Below the pieces are notes generated by a model, which searched no databases, was not told the DNA's origin, and saw nothing but the letters and a program-made list of their open reading frames with translations. A program made the position numbers and the translations under genes. Source: Tupaia tana (lineage: Eukaryota; Chordata; Mammalia; Scandentia; Tupaiidae). From it: a DNA stretch of 64,000 nt. The stretch lies in the NCBI GenBank assembly GCA_026018925.1, contig JAKSZU010000009.1:38399194-38463193 (forward strand). Reading direction: 5' to 3'. Below, one piece after another: positions 42,936 through 54,240 of the stretch. Every line of letters begins with the position of its first letter. The stretch's first letter is position 1.

Positions 42936-43456
42936 TCTGTCCTTTTCTTTCCATCTAGGCCCTCATCAATGTCTTTCTGGACTGTTTCAACAACCTCTGT
43001 ATATTTCTCCTTGTCTCTAGATTCTTACCCACTTCAGTTCTCAGTGTTCCCCATAGTTTATTGCCCATGTGAGATACAATCAGGTTATCCATCAGTTCAA
43101 GAAATCTATATTGACAACAGAGTAATATCTAAACTTTTTAGCCCTTTGTAAAATTCCCCCAGCCTCCTTCTCATTTCCCCCTTTGATATTGGGCCCGCAA
43201 ACACATAGTCATGCACACAAACATACCTATCTAAACTGAATCGTATTGTTCCTTGAATATGTCAGAAACTTTATGCCTCTAAGCCTTTATTCCGACAGAG
43301 AAGAAAGCAAATAATTGCTTAGGATTTGAATTAAATGAAGGAGTTCTATCACTGAACAGGAGGATGATTTTAAGTATGATATCTCTCTTTTCTTCTCTCC
43401 CTTGGATTTCACACTCACCCACTCAAGCCACCTGTTATCTACATAGTTTTCAGCTC
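42936..43456. other. Possible ancient repeat, otherwise unique
   Basis: 42955-43200 has a pyrimidine-rich order reminiscent of an old mammalian repeat, but I cannot name it. Confidence 0.35.
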
Positions 43457-43474
43457 AAAAGCAAATAATTCCAG

Positions 43475-43754
43475 GGACCAGCAGTTAGCGTAATGGCTAT
43501 GTCGCTGGACTCCCAGGTAGTCGACCGCGGTTCGAGTCCCGGACCCGGCGGCTTAAACTCACGCCGGGCGCGTGTGCGTGCGTGCCCAGGATCCCGAGAG
43601 GAGAATGGAGGAGAAGGGATTGCGGCATGGCCATCCCCCCTGGGGGGTGATTTCCTGCTTTCTATCTCTCTGTCTCTCTCTGTCTGTCTGGCGAGCGCAC
43701 GCACCCTATAGCAAAAACCTCTCCAAAAAAAGAAAAAAAAAAAAAAAAAAAAAA
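43475..43754 (+). mobile_element. A-SINE, young lineage A, near-consensus reference copy
   Basis: Perfect 18-bp TSD AAAAGCAAATAATTCCAG (43457-43474, 43755-43772). In order: GGACCAGCAG start, A box TTAGCGTAATGG, B box GGTTCGAGTCC (a pol III internal promoter pair in known tRNA SINEs), CpG-rich GCCGGGCGCGTGTGCG, palindrome CCCCCCTGGGGGG, CT tract, GGCGAGCGCACGCACCCTAT, AGCAAAAACCTCTCC, poly(A). CpGs are mostly intact, so it is recent. Confidence 0.98.
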
Positions 43755-43772
43755 AAAAGCAAATAATTCCAG

Positions 43773-45449
43773 AGTGCCCTTTTGATGACTTTCTAAGCAT
43801 TAAAAAAATACTTTGTGCCAAGCACATTCATTCAGATCTAAAAGTAAAAAACACACAAACAAAAAACAGCATCACAGGGCATTAATAACAATTTACTTGA
43901 GTCCTTTTTTTTAGATATAATTTTCCATATTCCAACTTTAAAACTTTTCTAAGTAATTCTTTCAACAATTAATATGTCCTTATGAAAGAAAAAAATCAAT
44001 ATTGCAATTCAAAAGTTGCTACTCCCTCGGATCACAATGAATTCTTCCTTTCTAAATGGATTTTTCAATATGCATAAAAATAGAAACATTTTGTAAATGA
44101 TTTTCCAAATGGTCTTTTTATTTTCCTCTTCAAAAGTGAGTCTTTTATTACTTCAGAAAGCTGAAGTGGAACAGAGTTACCTTTTCAACATGGAACAATA
44201 GCTGTGGACAATTGAAGGTAATTATATCACTAGAGTAAGGTGAATTTTCAATGTTGGAGAGAGAGTCTTTTGCTTAATAATTTTGCTAGATTAGTCAACT
44301 GTTTACTGTTCGGAATCCATGAACAAAACTTATGATTGCAGGCAAATAATTATCAGGGTTGATATTTACCTGCTTGATATTAGGTATGGTTATCAAAAAT
44401 ATCCCTTAAAATGTTTTTAAATGTCTCAACATTACAATAGTTCTTCATGTCTTCTGACAACTGCTGTTACATTGGATTATGGTTTAATGAAACAATCAAA
44501 ATGTTAGGGCTTAAGCTATTTGTTTGTTTGTTTGGCACCTTGAGAAACTACAGCAACTATGTCAGGTCATCACACATCCTATGATGAGTCATGATTTCCT
44601 TGTACTACAATAAACCCCAGGAAAATGAGTATTGTAAATGCCAAGGGTGTCCAATATGGAAATGTCAAGGAGAGAACACAAAATAACCTTTCAGCAATCA
44701 CCTGTTAGACTAAGTACAGGCTATTAAGAAAAAATTAGACTGCGCCATTCCCAATGTCTCTTTCTACTCTTAAGAATCTATAATTATAGATTAGTAACCT
44801 CTTTGGTATGCCTTGGAGTTTTTCCATTGATGTAAATGACTGATGAGATCTTGGATGAAAACATAAAAAAAGAAGACTCGAACAGTTCAGGGTGGTGTAC
44901 AACTATAAATGTTGAAGTTAAAAGACAAAAGGGATTAAGCAGAACGCCCTATTGCCAGGCTGTTCCAGTTAACCGAGTTGGATTGTAGTGGGTTTTCCTG
45001 TCTAATTTTTATAATAAGGGACATGTTTGCACCTATATCCCATAGTCACTTAGCCTGGCTAGCTGCAGATGTGTTAAATAATGTAGAACATTGGCTGCTG
45101 AATATGCAAGTTGTCTCATAATTATACCACTAGATTTTCTTACAAGACATCTGTATTGAGGAAAATGTTAAGGTAATATTTACAAAGTCTTTAATTTGCT
45201 TGTTTTGTAGGCCCAATGTAGGAGTGTAAAAGGCAGTAATTAGCATAGTATCTGAGATATTTATATTCAATCAAACTCACTGCAGTTCTATAGTTCTTTG
45301 AAATTTAGAGAAATATGATTTGCATTCAGGAACCACTGTGAACAGAATATGAACCTAAAATAGGATCTGAAATTTTTTACCTTCCTTTACCATAATATTG
45401 AACATAGTATCAAAAAAAACCCCTGGTAGACAGTACATAGTTAAAGGTC
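43773..45449. other. Repeat-free island (1.7 kb)
   Basis: No SINE, L1 or MIR recognised across 1.7 kb in a window that averages one SINE per ~760 bp. No open frame stands out. May be conserved non-coding sequence. Confidence 0.5.
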
Positions 45450-45860
45450 AGAAAACATGGATTCTAGAACTGCCTCAGTTTCTTTTTGTTGTTGTTGAGA
45501 TTTTTTGCTATAGGTCATGTGCAGTTGCTGGAGCAACAGAGAGAGACAGAAAGAAATTACCTCCCAGTGGGGATAGTCATGCTGCAATCCCTTCTTCTCC
45601 ATTCTCCATTTGGGCATGCATGTACATGTGACCAGTGTGAGTCCCAAATTGCTGGTCTGGGACTCAAACTGCAATGGACCATATGGCAGTCAAGCACCCT
45701 ATGCATCACATCACCCATGGGCCCCCTGCCTGTTTTTAATACATGTGGGACCTTAGGCAAGACACTCCCTCATAATGTAATTACTCATCTGTTTAGTGGA
45801 TATACCTGTCCTACATACTCAGAAGGAGTATTCAGAAGCCTAAATAAAAGAATACTGTTA
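45450..45860 (-). mobile_element. MIR, split by an A-SINE
   Basis: Left: AACATGGATTCTAGAACTGC. Right from 45727: GGGACCTTAGGCAAGACACT and ACTCATCTGTTTAGTGGATA. These are reversed MIR motifs in order. Confidence 0.75.
45484..45726 (-). mobile_element. A-SINE in MIR
   Basis: GATTTTTTGCTATAGGTCAT to CACCCATGGGCCCC. CTGCCT occurs at both edges (possible TSD). Confidence 0.88.
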
Positions 45861-45875
45861 CAATTTTTTAGTTTT

Positions 45876-46070
45876 TCTTTTCTTAGGGCAGGGCCTCACT
45901 ATATTACAATCCTACTGCTTCAGCTTCCTGAGTAGCTGAGACTACAAGCCCATGCTAGCATATCAAACTTTTAGGGTGGGCAGGGACTTGAACCTGGGCC
46001 TCCTGTGTGACGTTAATCTGTCGAGTAGCATATCTACCAGCATGTACTACTGTGGCTGGGCCTAGATATT
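45876..46070 (-). mobile_element. 7SL-like plus tRNA-like composite SINE, decayed
   Basis: Read on the minus strand, 45972-46063 is tRNA-like with a B box GGTTCAAGTCC. It is followed by TTGTAGTCTCAGCTACTCAG and GAAGCTGAAGCAGTAGGATT, then TATAGTGAGGCCCTGCCCT and an A-rich end. This matches 7SL RNA ends (tgtagtcccagctactcggg...catagcgagaccccgtct) with the centre missing. Known families with both parts include tree shrew Tu SINEs and galago type II. Confidence 0.75.
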
Positions 46071-46189
46071 ATATTTTTAAAAATAAAGACATCACACAAT
46101 ATAAAGTATCTAATCGTGTTATGCATTTTGACTTAAGATCATTGATCAGCCTTGATTACATATTACGAGTACATTGTTTCAAATTTACT

Positions 46190-46241
46190 TATTTATTTAT
46201 TTTGAGGGGTCTTTGCCTTAGGGTATGAGCACTCACGGGAG

Positions 46242-46274
<33 letters not shown>

Positions 46275-46470
46275 GAGAGAGAAAGTAAGAAATCATCCCA
46301 CAGGAAGGATGGCTATGTCACAATCCCTTCTCCTCCATTCTTCTCCTGGGATCTTGGGCACACACACATACACGCCCAGTGTGATTTTCAAGCCACTGAA
46401 TCTGGGACTCGAACCATGGTTAACCATGTGGGAGTCTAGCAATGTAATCACTAGACCATATGCTGGCCCA
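46190..46470 (-). mobile_element. A-SINE with internal (CA)n
   Basis: TTTATTTATTTTGAGGGGTC to CATATGCTGGCCC. A (CA)n at 46240-46268 stands where the GA block should be. Confidence 0.9.
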
Positions 46471-46683
46471 TGAATTTTTCTATTTATGACTTCGAAAAAT
46501 ATGGGCAGAAACACAATGAGAAAGCTCTCTGATGTTGGGAAGTAAGGAAAAGAGGTGCCAGAAGATAATTTTTTTTCTTTTTTCCGTACTGCAGATTTAG
46601 AAAAAAAATAAATTCTTGAAATGAGTCATTATTTCAAAGTCACTAGTAAGAAGTCAGAAGTTTCCCTAAAACGTTTACTGTTG

Positions 46684-46900
46684 GGACAGCCAGTAGTGTG
46701 GTGGCCTGATCCCACATGGTCAACTGTGCAGTTCTAGTTCCAGACCTGGTGACTTCAAAAACATGCAGGCCCAAAACCCCAAAAGGAGAAATGGAGGAAA
46801 AGGGTTTGTGGTGTGACTATCCCCCACTGGGAATGATTTCTTACTTTCTCTCTCTCTCTCTGGCAAGTGCATGCACCCTCTGGCAATTTTTTTTTTTTTT
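46684..46900 (+). mobile_element. A-SINE, head shortened
   Basis: GGGACAGCCAGTAGTGTGGTG skips to CCTGATCCCACATGG, losing ~12 bp after the A box. Tail ACCCTCTGGCAATTTTT. Confidence 0.85.
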
Positions 46901-47571
46901 TAAGTTTGAAAAATAGTAGCTATGAAGTGTTTCAAACTCTAACATCTAGGCTGCTATTGTTGCCATAGGAACACAGAATAAACCATATGTCATCCCTCCC
47001 ACCCCAAGGATTTTCTTAGTAGAATATTCTGGAAAACTAGACTATGAAATAGGCAGACACCTCACGTATTATCAAACTTTCTGCCGGGCTGTCATTGCAG
47101 GGTTCAGACCTTGTTTAACCAGCAAACATATTTGCTCATGAGTTAAAAGGTGCCCCGGTGCTTTCCTGAAGCACTAGCTTTGGAAAACCACAGCCTCTGA
47201 GAACAGAGCTGTTTCCTTTGCTGTCTGTAACAAACTAAGGGTTCAAAGTTTTATTACACACAGCCTCAAAGCAGCAGCCAGTGGCTGATGTTCTTTCTTA
47301 TTATATTATTAATGTAAATATTTTAAGAGATTTAGAGACCAAAAAACTTACAGAAGTAGAATTTTGAGATTCCTTTTGATCTTACAAGCACAGAAGTTTC
47401 CAACATTTTAAAATATCTTACTCTTTTCCTTGTTTATAAATAATGTACATGTTCATTATATAAATTCATTATATAGATGTTGTACATATTCATTGTATAA
47501 AATTTGAAAACAAAAAGGGAAAAAGTTTGAAAATCCCAGGTGATTTTATCACCCATATGTAATTACTGTTC
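46901..47571. other. Unique, locally GC-richer
   Basis: 47080-47290 is less AT-rich than its surroundings with no repeat or open frame. Conserved non-coding sequence is possible. Confidence 0.4.
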
Positions 47572-47582
47572 ATCTTCTACAT

Positions 47583-47828
47583 TTTTTTTTTTTTTTTTTG
47601 GAGAGGTTTTTGCTATAGGGCGCATGTGTTCACCAGAATGACAGAGAGAGACAGAGAGAAAGAGAGAAATCACCCCCCAGGGAGGATGGCCATGCCACAA
47701 TCCCTTCTCCTCCATTCTCCTCTCAGGATCTTGGGCATGCATGCACACGTGCCACCAGATCTAGGACTCAAACTGTGATTGACTACATGGGAGTCCAGCA
47801 ACATAGTCATTACGCCATCTGCTGGTCC
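47583..47828 (-). mobile_element. A-SINE, long form
   Basis: T run, TTTTTGCTATAGGGCGCATG, end CATCTGCTGGTCCC. About 20 bp missing just before the B box region. Confidence 0.93.
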
Positions 47829-47871
47829 CTAATCTTATACATATTTTCGCATAGCTGAAATCAAATATATG

Positions 47872-47997
47872 AGCAAGGGTCTTCACAAAGTTCATAAAAA
47901 TGCTTATTATGAAAAATCAATGCATGCATTTCAAATTTTTTGCACCGAAGAAGTACTTTAATTCCATTTTCCCATGAACTTTTTGAAGTTGCCTTGT
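47872..47997. mobile_element. Mariner-like MITE-2
   Basis: CAAGGGTCTTCACAAAGTTC on the left, CCCATGAACTTTTTGAAG on the right, TTTTTTGCACCGAAGAAG inside. Confidence 0.8.
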
Positions 47998-48283
47998 ATA
48001 TTCTGTATCCATCCTAGTGTATTTAATCTCATGGTTTTTCATTTAAAATAAAACCTCTCATCGCCATATGATGTGAGATATACTGCAGTAAGAATAGTAG
48101 GATTCAAGAATATCAAATACCTTTCTTCCTTCCTGGTTTTATTTGTGTTCTCCTGTGTTAGAGATGGAGATCCTGAAAAGAACCTGTGGGCAGAAGGCCT
48201 TTATGAAAGTTTATAGGAAAAAAAAGTTAAATTGTAATGAACTTAGATTTCTTCATCTTATTTCCAAAATCTAGGTTAGTTTA

Positions 48284-48341
48284 ATATATATATATATATA
48301 TATATTTATTTTATATATATATATTATATATATATATATAA
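48284..48341. repeat. (TA)n microsatellite
   Basis: Nearly pure TA with one TTTATTT break. Confidence 0.9.
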
Positions 48342-48429
48342 TTTATTAATTTACATCCTATTTATAACATTCATTGAAAATAGTCATAGGACAATAAAGA
48401 TACCAATAAAGTTTAAAGTAAAAAATTCA

Positions 48430-48685
48430 AGGCTGTCCTGTAGCCCCCTGTGGCCTGTTGGGTGAAGGGAGCTGTATCTCACAGGGCCAGTCATGGTTTG
48501 ACTACCCACTCTGGTAGGTGTGTATGTGTGCGCGCACATGCCCCAAATCCTGATAGGATGGAGGAGCGGTTGTGGTGTGACTCAGGTTCCATTTGGGAGT
48601 GTGCTTTCTTCTCCTTCTCTCTCTCAGAGCTCTTTGTCTCTCTCTGGCATGCTCCCTGGCAAAAAATTAAAAAAAAATTAATTTA
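48430..48685 (+). mobile_element. A-SINE, old divergent copy
   Basis: GGCTGTCCTGTAGCCCCC, GGTTTGACTACCC, GGATGGAGGAGCGGTTGTGG, CTCCCTGGCAAAAAATTAAA. CT tract holds an insertion. Confidence 0.75.
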
Positions 48686-48884
48686 AAAAATCAAAAATTC
48701 AATAATTCACTGAAATAATGTATTTCTCTCTTTTTTATTTTCTTGGAATTTATTATTCAATATAAAGTTCCCATACAGGTAGAAATTAATTTCTAGTTAA
48801 TTCAGGTAACTGAAGTAACACAGAGTTCCTTATTGCCTGAGACTAATTATAGTTCTTTGGCAACATTAAGAGTTATACACAGTT

Positions 48885-49050
48885 TGGGGACTGGCAGGTA
48901 GCATGGTGGTTAAGGGGGTTGGACTCCCACATGGCCGACTGCAGTTCAAGTCCCAGACCTGGTGGCTTACTTTCTCTCTTCCTCACTCTCTCATCAAATT
49001 AAAATAAATAAATAAATAAAGTAAAATAATTCTTTTAAAAAGACAAAAAG
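48885..49050 (+). mobile_element. A-SINE, short form
   Basis: 16-bp TSD AGAGTTATACACAGTT at 48869-48884 and 49051-49066. Confidence 0.95.
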
Positions 49051-49271
49051 AGAGTTATACACAGTTAAAGATAATTTATTTGGCAATCAGAAAACAGATT
49101 TTGCCCTGAGAAACTCAGGCTAACTAATGAAGAATCACAGAATTTTTAGTTCCAGTTACACATGGGGAAGCAGGATTGTTACTAAATTCTAACTGATCTT
49201 AAGAGTAAAATTAGACAGTATTTTAGATTCATATTAGTATTGTTAAATTCAGATAATGTTCCTTCATATCT

Positions 49272-49367
49272 GTGCTGTGTTTTTCAAACCAGCGGGTCTA
49301 GGACTCAAACCATAAAGTTGGCCATGTGAGATCTAGCTACCTTAACCACCATGCCACTGGCTGGCCG
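49272..49367 (-). mobile_element. A-SINE head only
   Basis: TTTTTCAAACCAGCGGGTCT to CCACTGGCTGGCC; only the tRNA-like part survives. Confidence 0.75.
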
Positions 49368-49604
49368 GCAGTGCTGCTTTTTAACAAATGAAATTTAAAT
49401 AATGAAACACTGAGCAAACAATCTTGTTAAGAACAGCAAATTGTAACGTAGCCTAATAATTTCCATTTCTGTATACTAACTTTAATAAATATGTATATAT
49501 GGCTGCTGTTTTCCCAAAGTTATATTTAAAACCCATAGAGAAAGTATATATGTCTCACTTTGTGTGTACCTGGTTATGTGTATTTGTACATATTGTAATT
49601 TTAT

Positions 49605-49848
49605 TTAATTTGCCAGTGGGTGCTTGTGTTCCCCAAAGAGAGAGAAATAGAGGGAAAGTATTAAAGCATCCCTCATGGGGCATGATCACTCCACAATCCT
49701 GTCTCTTCCATTTCTTCCTTCTTTTAGAATTTTGGTCATGCATGCACATGCACTTGGGGTGTTGATCAAGCTTCCAGGTCCAGAATTCATACTGTGTGGC
49801 CTGCCATGTGGGATATAGCCGCCTCAACCAGCACACCACAGGCTAGTC
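49605..49848 (-). mobile_element. A-SINE, old
   Basis: TTTGCCAGTGGGTGCTTGTG to CACCACAGGCTAGTCC; tail motif partly lost. Confidence 0.85.
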
Positions 49849-49867
49849 CATATTATGAATATTCTTC

Positions 49868-50135
49868 TTTTTGTTTGTTCATTTGTTTTGAGTGCTACAA
49901 GGTATGTATATTAGCCAAAGAGAGACAGAGAGAGAGAGAAGGAGGAAAAATGCACTCCCATGGGGAATGGTCAACTTTAATCCCTTCTCCTCTGTCTCTC
50001 TCTCCTTTTGGGATTTTGGGCACTCACACAAAATCACCCAGCATATTTCTTAAGCTACCAGGTCCAGGACTCCAATGGCGTGGTTGGCCATAAGGGATCC
50101 AAATGTGTTAACCACCAAGCCACTGAACTGGACCA
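49868..50135 (-). mobile_element. A-SINE, old
   Basis: GAGTGCTACAAGGTATGTAT to CACTGAACTGGACC. ATATTCTT on both sides suggests a TSD. Confidence 0.87.
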
Positions 50136-50154
50136 CAAATATTCTTTCATTAAA

Positions 50155-50195
50155 AAAATAAATGCTATAGGGTGTGTGCACTTGAGTGAGAAACA
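50155..50195 (-). mobile_element. A-SINE tail fragment
   Basis: AAATGCTATAGGGTGTGTGC then ACTTGAGTGAGAAAC: only the 3' end with GA block deleted. Confidence 0.55.
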
Positions 50196-50840
50196 TTTCC
50201 ATGATTTCCACTGAACTGTCTGGATGGCTGAATTATCAGTGGAAACAGCTTTGATATGAGCATTAAATGAAATAATACAATTACATATCTAGCTGCAAAA
50301 TAACGACAGCCAGTGACATAGTGGGTCAAGGCTGTTATCCCCATTTCAATGTAAGAAATACCCATTTTACAGGAAAGCTAAACAAACTACCGAAGGCTTA
50401 TAACCAGAAGGCTTTAAACGTATTTATGAGCAAGACTTCAGAAGACACCTTAATGGCTCCTGAGAACTAGTGATTTCAGGGGAATAAGCAAAGTGAAGAT
50501 TTTCCACTGATAATTCAGCTTCCAGCCCACAAACCCGAGTGTTTTTTTCCTTCTCTTTTTCTCTGTTTCTTGGTTGTTTTTGTTGCTGTTGTTTCTCTCT
50601 CTCTGTTTCCTTTTCTTCACACTCCTGGATGCTCAGATTGAACTTCAAGTGTGGGAAGAAACACACCATCCATCAGATGAATAGAAATCACCACAGGGCC
50701 ACAAGAAATGTGGGAACGCAAGAAAATACCTCTCCTCCAAGGGAAAAGAATAGTTCCTCTCATCCACAGACAGTTCAATGGAAATAGTGGAAATGTCTGT
50801 TTCCAAGCTTTAAGTTTTAAGCAAATTTCCTTACCAATTC
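50196..50840. other. Unique; pyrimidine tract
   Basis: 50540-50620 is a T/C-rich tract with TGTTGCTGTTGTTTCTC. No gene seen. Confidence 0.45.
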
Positions 50841-50862
50841 AAAACTGCTTTTCTTGAAATTA

Positions 50863-51200
50863 CCAGCTGAACTTCCTATTTAAAGTATTTAGATTATTTA
50901 AGAAATTGTGTGATCAATAAAATGTGGGAGGAAAAGGAATGGAAGACAACTATAGACACCATAGATAGTGTGAGAAGAGGGTGGGAAAGGGCAGAGGGTC
51001 AGACATAGGGGTAAATATATGTAAATATACATATATATATATGAAAGTAGAAATGGAATATTATTGATGATAACATGCATGATTAAACCACTATGCAGTA
51101 TATTCTGGATGGGAAACCACATTTTGTATGCTGTGATAATGCTTAGGCGATGAATGTAAATTAATTCATTAACAAAAAGTTTCAGGAGAAAAAAAACATG
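50863..51200 (+). mobile_element. L1 3' end with 22-bp TSD
   Basis: AAAACTGYTTTTCTTGAAAT plus TA repeats at 50841-50862 and 51201-51222. Body holds AAGACAACTATAGACACCAT and GTATGCTGTGATAATGC. Confidence 0.88.
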
Positions 51201-51222
51201 AAAACTGTTTTTCTTGAAATTA

Positions 51223-51690
51223 AAAACAATGCATATTTGATGACTGTGGTAAGCTATATAGCCCCACATAGGTGTTACTTTATAGTATGTTCATTCTCCT
51301 CACTGAGGTTTATGCCTAAAGTCAGATTTGTGTTCATGGATATGTATATATCAGCTGTGCTTGCTATTGGAAATATTTAGATTAAGTTCATTAAAATCAA
51401 TAAAATGGGGGGAAAAGCATAGAAAGCAAGCATGGATACCAGAGACAATGTGGGAGAAGGGTGGCACATGGCAGAGGGTGAGAGATAGGGAACCAAGAAT
51501 GGCAAAACAAAAGCAAAATATACAGGAAACAAGAAATGGAAAATTATTTGTTGAAGATAACACATATGTTGGTATGCTTGATTGAGCCAATATACAGTGT
51601 ATTCTGGATGGAAAATCTCATTTTGTATATTGTAATGATGTATAGTGAATGAATGTAAATAAATTTAAATAAAAAATAAATAAAAATAAC
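51223..51690 (+). mobile_element. L1 3' end, second in tandem
   Basis: AAAATCAATAAAATGGGGGG, GGAAAATTATTTGTTGAAG and GTAATGATGTATAGTGAATG match the previous copy in order. Start is approximate. Confidence 0.8.
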
Positions 51691-51709
51691 GTATTTATTA
51701 TTTTAAAAA

Positions 51710-51926
51710 AATTTAAGTTTGTTGATTTGTTTCCATGAGTCAGAGAAACAGAGAGAGACAGACACCATCCTCTACAGGATCTGGATCCATCCCCTGCTTC
51801 AGACAGCCCCAGATTATGGGCATGTGCATGCCTGACATACTCAGAGAGTTTTCCAGACACAAACTTTCTCATGTGGGTCAGCTTTGCAGAGCATTGTGTT
51901 TTATGGCTGTGCCACTGTCTGGCCCC
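51710..51926 (-). mobile_element. B-SINE
   Basis: GGATCTGGATCCATCCCCTG, CTCATGTGGGTCAGC and GGCTGTGCCACTGTCTGGCC. Confidence 0.8.
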
Positions 51927-53761
51927 TTAAAAAAAATAATTGATCACAAATAAATGCTTACATATGAATTTATTTAATCCAGGAATGATAGTGAAATGCT
52001 TGTGATTTTTATCCAGGAAGGGTGAAATACTGTTTTGTGTCACATTAAAGATAAACTTTAATGTTATAGTTCAAGTTACTCCACTTTTTATATTTAACTC
52101 TTCTCTCTTTCCAGGTTAAATGCTCTTGATTTTTGGTGGTGTTGTTTATCTCTTACTTGCTTAATCTCATTGAATCCCAAGAGTTTTAAAAAAGTACATA
52201 TTTACATCAAGTGTAGTGACCTTTTCATTTCTGCCACTGAGGAAGGAGATGATGAATGTCATCTAATGTCGCTATTTATTTCCTATGAACAGGCTCTATG
52301 AAAAGTGCAGAGTAGACTCCTTCTCCAGTGTGCTGCAAATGAATACAACTATCTCCATGTTTAAGGAAGAGATTATAATTGTATCTGAATACTTTAGTTT
52401 TACTTTCCAATGAACTGCCAACAGTGAATAACGGTAATGCCTCAGTCCATTATTGTGAATGTCAGTTTCTTAAAAATAATAGTCTATATCAATAATGCCA
52501 ATGACTGTAATAATTCTAATGATCAAAGAAATATTCTGAAAGTTTTATGGTACTTTAAAAGATTTACACATTTAGTAACAGCACATATTTCCAAAGCTAT
52601 CATAGATCAACTTAACAACTGAGGAAAGTAAACACCATTGTATTGTGCAATGTCAATCTTAGTGGAAGTGTGCAATTAGTTGAATTAAAAGTTAAAGCGA
52701 ATGTCAAACCCAAATCTTGTAACAAAATGCTACAAAAACAAATTTTCTGAATTTCCAGTCCACTGATTAAAAATTACAAACTACCAGTCACAAAAACGTT
52801 CTTTTTAATATTTGTTGCTAAGATTAATAATAAAGTAATTTAGGGGTAAGACATTGGGGATCTGCAAACAAGGCATGCAACTATATTCAAATGTCATTGT
52901 TCTTGTGATTTTAATTAAATATTTATTTAAATTTATCCAAAATTGCTGAAATTCATTTGTGAATAGTCATTCATAATTTGGGTAGAAAAAGCACTCCAGG
53001 AGATTTTCCTTATGTTTTTGTACATGAACGAGCTACATGAAAATTAAAATGTTAATCTCAGTTTTATTTTTGTTTTTATTCAGTGTGTTAAGAACTGTAC
53101 AGAAACAGTTTTGCAAAGTGGAAACATATTAGGTACATCCTCATTAAAGTTATTTACCAAAAATGTTTCACAAATCAAATGAATAAAATAGGTCTGATAA
53201 TGAGGTATCCTAATAAAACCAAGAATAGATCATTCACTGAATGCATGCAGTTACTTTAAATGGAAACGGACTTTAAGTCCACTCTTTATGCAGGTCTGTT
53301 TTTCAGTTAAACACATCCATTAATTATAGAACAGACTGCTTTTGTGAGAGAAGACTATTTTGCTCCTGAATATATTTTATTCAGTCAATACACATGGCCT
53401 GCTCATAATAACAGTCTATGGGTTTACTTGCAGGAGGTATTAATCATCTATCTGCCCCTACTTAATGAGGAATTAATACATTGCATAAATTGGAGTTTTG
53501 GTAAATACGTATTCATTGAACATATTATACCCATTGAACTCAACACAGTAAAAAGTGTGTTGCCGCATGCTAGTCAAAAGGAGCAATTAATTTCTTTTTA
53601 ACTGTTTACTTTGGGTAAGAAAGCATTTTTGTGTTTTCCTTTTGGGTAAAGGTCGATATGCTATTTATGCAGTTATGAAATACCAAACACAGAAAGACTG
53701 ACTTTCTGAGGGCAAAAATAGAAAACGTTCTGGAGTACACTGCAAAAGAGTTGCCTCCGCT
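51927..53761. other. Repeat-free island (1.8 kb)
   Basis: Longest stretch without a recognised repeat. It includes an 85-codon open frame at 53344-53601 with no domain I know and no clear splice sites; not called as a gene. Confidence 0.5.
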
Positions 53762-54240
53762 TTGGTACTTTGAAGCTGTGTAATTTGGGGTCAGTTACTT
53801 GATCTCTCTGTAACTGTTTCCTCATCTTTTTTTTTTTTTTTTTTTTTTGAGAAGTTTTTGCTATAGGGCACGTGCGCTCGCCAGACAGACAGACAGAGAC
53901 AGAGAGACAGAAAGCGAGAAATCACCCCCCGGGGGGATGGCCACGACGCAATCCCTTCTCCTCCATTCTCCTCTCGGGATCTTGGGCACACATGCACACG
54001 CGCCCGGCGTGAGTTTTAAGCCACTGGGTCCGGGACGTGAACCGCGGTCGACTACATGGGAGTCCAGCGACATAGCCATTGTGCTAACTGCTGGACCCAC
54101 TCATCTTTTAAATTGGGATACTAACAAAACTTGTTGTAAAAAGTTGTCATCTGGAGACAGCAAAAAAAATGCCTGCGATACTCTTAGAATGATGCTGGGC
54201 ACAAGGTAAGTGTTCAGTGAATGTGGGTTGTTATCAGTGC
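53762..54240 (-). mobile_element. MIR, split by an A-SINE
   Basis: AGCTGTGTAATTTGGGGTCA and CTGTAACTGTTTCCTCATCT on the left. TAAATTGGGATACTAACAA, GCTGGGCACAAGGTAAGTGT and TCAGTGAATGTGG on the right. Clean MIR order. Confidence 0.85.
53831..54099 (-). mobile_element. A-SINE, young lineage C, in MIR
   Basis: 10-bp TSD CTCATCTTTT at 53821-53830 and 54100-54109. Marker GGACGTGAACC with GTTTTAAGCC. Confidence 0.97.

Noticed and set aside
42955-43200. Coding exon after TTTCCATCTAG
   Set aside because: Stops interrupt the likely frames and the segment resembles an old interspersed repeat.
43475-43560. tRNA gene
   Set aside because: A and B boxes are present, but the cloverleaf does not close and the unit continues into the SINE body with a TSD.
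45486-45935. 149-codon open frame
   Set aside because: Composed of an A-SINE, a MIR fragment and the 7SL-like element.
53344-53601. 85-codon open frame in a repeat-free island
   Set aside because: No known motif and no convincing splice sites or promoter. Frames of this length are expected by chance in 64 kb.
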